From Nocardia otitidiscaviarum NBRC 14405 (GTDB taxonomy: Bacteria > Actinomycetota > Actinomycetes > Mycobacteriales > Mycobacteriaceae), in NCBI RefSeq assembly GCF_000308635.1, contig NZ_BAGD01000070.1, positions 1-44,759 on the forward strand: a stretch of DNA of 44,759 nt, read 5' to 3'. The translations under genes and the position numbers were made by a program. Below the pieces are notes generated by a model. That model saw only the letters and a program-made list of their open reading frames with translations. It was not told the DNA's origin and did no database searches. Positions 44,065 through 44,759 of the stretch are shown here, one piece after another. The stretch's first letter is position 1. Each line of letters starts with the position of its first letter.

Positions 44065-44757
44065 TTACCGCGGTGGCTGCCAGGTGCCGTCCCGGCAGAG
44101 CAGGATTTGGGTGTCCGGGCCCCTGGCCATCGGTGCTGCTTCGGAGTCGCACAGGGTGCCGGGGGTGGCGCGCAGGAGGAGCACCGACGGTCGCCATGCC
44201 GGGGGTGCGGTTCCGTCCGACTGGCAGACCAGCCAGAAGCCGGACAGCAGTTCCCTGGGATTGTCCGCCGCCGGGTCGCACGGGGTGGTGTCGGTGCGGA
44301 TGCGCGTCTCGCCACGGTCCGTCTTCTCCACGTGCACACCGGGGAAAGGAGTCCACTCGGAGGTGGTCTCGGTCGAGCGGGGCCGGTTGGTCGGGCGGGA
44401 CGGCTCGGAGATGGTGACGTTGGCGAGTGCGAAGACGATCAGGATCATCGTGACGGCGATCGCCAGCTTCGCCATGAGCCAGGGGTCGCGGGATGGCGTC
44501 GTCGCGGAAGTCGACGCTGCCGCCGGGGCCGGGCGTTGTCGGACAGTGGGTTTCGCACGGACCGGTGGGGGACGGAACCGATCGGCGTACCGGTCCACCG
44601 CCCGCAGTGCCGGATAGCGGAAGGCGCTCCCGTCGCCGGTCAGGAAGACCGCCTTCAGCGCGTCCCGCCATTCGACCGCCGTCGGGCGACCCGTGGTCGC
44701 GAAGGGGTCGTGGAACGCGCGGTCGAACAGTGATCGCAGCCGCGCGGGGAGGTCGTC
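44065..44757 (-). CDS. Membrane-anchored Ser/Thr kinase-like protein (N-terminus missing)
   Basis: The minus-strand frame is open to the window edge, so only the last 230 residues are seen. The first visible part (DLPARLRSLFDRAFHDPFATTGRPT, then AVEWRDALKAVF) has the look of the end of a eukaryotic-type kinase C-lobe, where an Arg-Pro-Thr/Ser precedes the last helix. A basic, Pro/Ala-rich juxtamembrane stretch follows, then one transmembrane helix (AKLAIAVTMILIVFALANVTI) and an extracytoplasmic domain of about 110 residues with four Cys. The kinase call is from this tail alone; the catalytic motifs would lie outside the window. It is convergent with the CGNR gene twenty bases away. Confidence 0.55.
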   Translation of the reverse strand, partial: DDLPARLRSLFDRAFHDPFATTGRPTAVEWRDALKAVFLTGDGSAFRYPALRAVDRYADRFRPPPVRAKPTVRQRPAPAAASTSATTPSRDPWLMAKLAIAVTMILIVFALANVTISEPSRPTNRPRSTETTSEWTPFPGVHVEKTDRGETRIRTDTTPCDPAADNPRELLSGFWLVCQSDGTAPPAWRPSVLLLRATPGTLCDSEAAPMARGPDTQILLCRDGTWQPPR

Positions 44758-44759
44758 CG

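Noticed and set aside
1..44759. CRISPR arrays, tRNA or rRNA genes, insertion sequences, integrases
   Set aside because: No regularly spaced direct repeats, no recognisable RNA genes and no transposase or integrase motifs were found on reading both strands.

Overview
The window is high-GC actinobacterial DNA, most likely from Nocardia or a close relative. That is inferred from G/C-rich third codon positions, frequent GTG and TTG starts, mycobacteria-like Nuo subunits, a single-chain acyl-CoA carboxylase, a SigJ-type (ECF41) sigma factor and remnants of type VII-type toxin cassettes. No rRNA, tRNA, CRISPR array, transposase or integrase is seen. It reads as a chromosomal segment with a conserved respiratory core and a patchy accessory half. 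Layout: positions 1-5240 are accessory. They hold the end of a coiled-coil (KfrA-like) protein, a probable polymorphic toxin with a SUKH-like immunity gene, a small membrane protein, a protein with a duplicated C-terminal beta module, a Methyltransf_19-type methyltransferase and a DUF4913 protein. Positions 5299-12758 are metabolic: a GNAT acetyltransferase, a WYL regulator with a downstream P450, divergent from an EHN-type epoxide hydrolase, then an acyl-CoA carboxylase with all its domains in one chain. Positions 12903-18239 hold a DUF308 membrane protein, an acyl-ACP thioesterase, a TetR-hydrolase pair with its own operator, a DUF418 membrane protein and a small methyltransferase. Positions 18429-21201 form a stress-type operon: an NDH-2-like flavoprotein, its ECF41 sigma factor and a RibD-C/DHFR-like reductase, with a sequence close to the ECF41 promoter in front. 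Positions 21389-22671 are a visibly AT-richer island encoding a HEAGH metallopeptidase (candidate toxin) translationally coupled to an unknown partner.

Positions 23427-39162 (minus strand) are the complete respiratory complex I operon, nuoA to nuoN. Nearly every junction is a 1-8 base start/stop overlap. The most striking point in the window is here: nuoH and nuoI form one uninterrupted reading frame of 598 codons (29688-31484), so the membrane quinone-site subunit is fused to the two-[4Fe-4S] ferredoxin subunit. A degenerate receiver-domain protein lies just upstream of nuoA, as Rv3143 does in Mycobacterium tuberculosis. The gap between them holds a TGTGA-N6-GCACA element that could bind a Crp- or Rex-type regulator.

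Positions 40100-44759 hold a CBS-domain protein, a 38-codon ORF with a strong ribosome binding site next to a strong terminator, a MarR regulator divergent from a small membrane protein, and a divergent unit in which a CGNR-type regulator faces a carboxymuconolactone-decarboxylase-like gene and a phosphotriesterase-like lactonase. Two 19-base GTAACG-N7-CGTTAC palindromes lie between these divergent genes. The window ends inside a membrane-anchored protein whose visible start resembles the end of a Ser/Thr kinase domain.

The best candidates for undescribed biology are the NuoH-NuoI fusion, the metallopeptidase cassette, the CGNR-controlled lactonase unit with its twin operator, and the 38-residue protein. 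All functions are read from sequence features and remembered families; no search was run.
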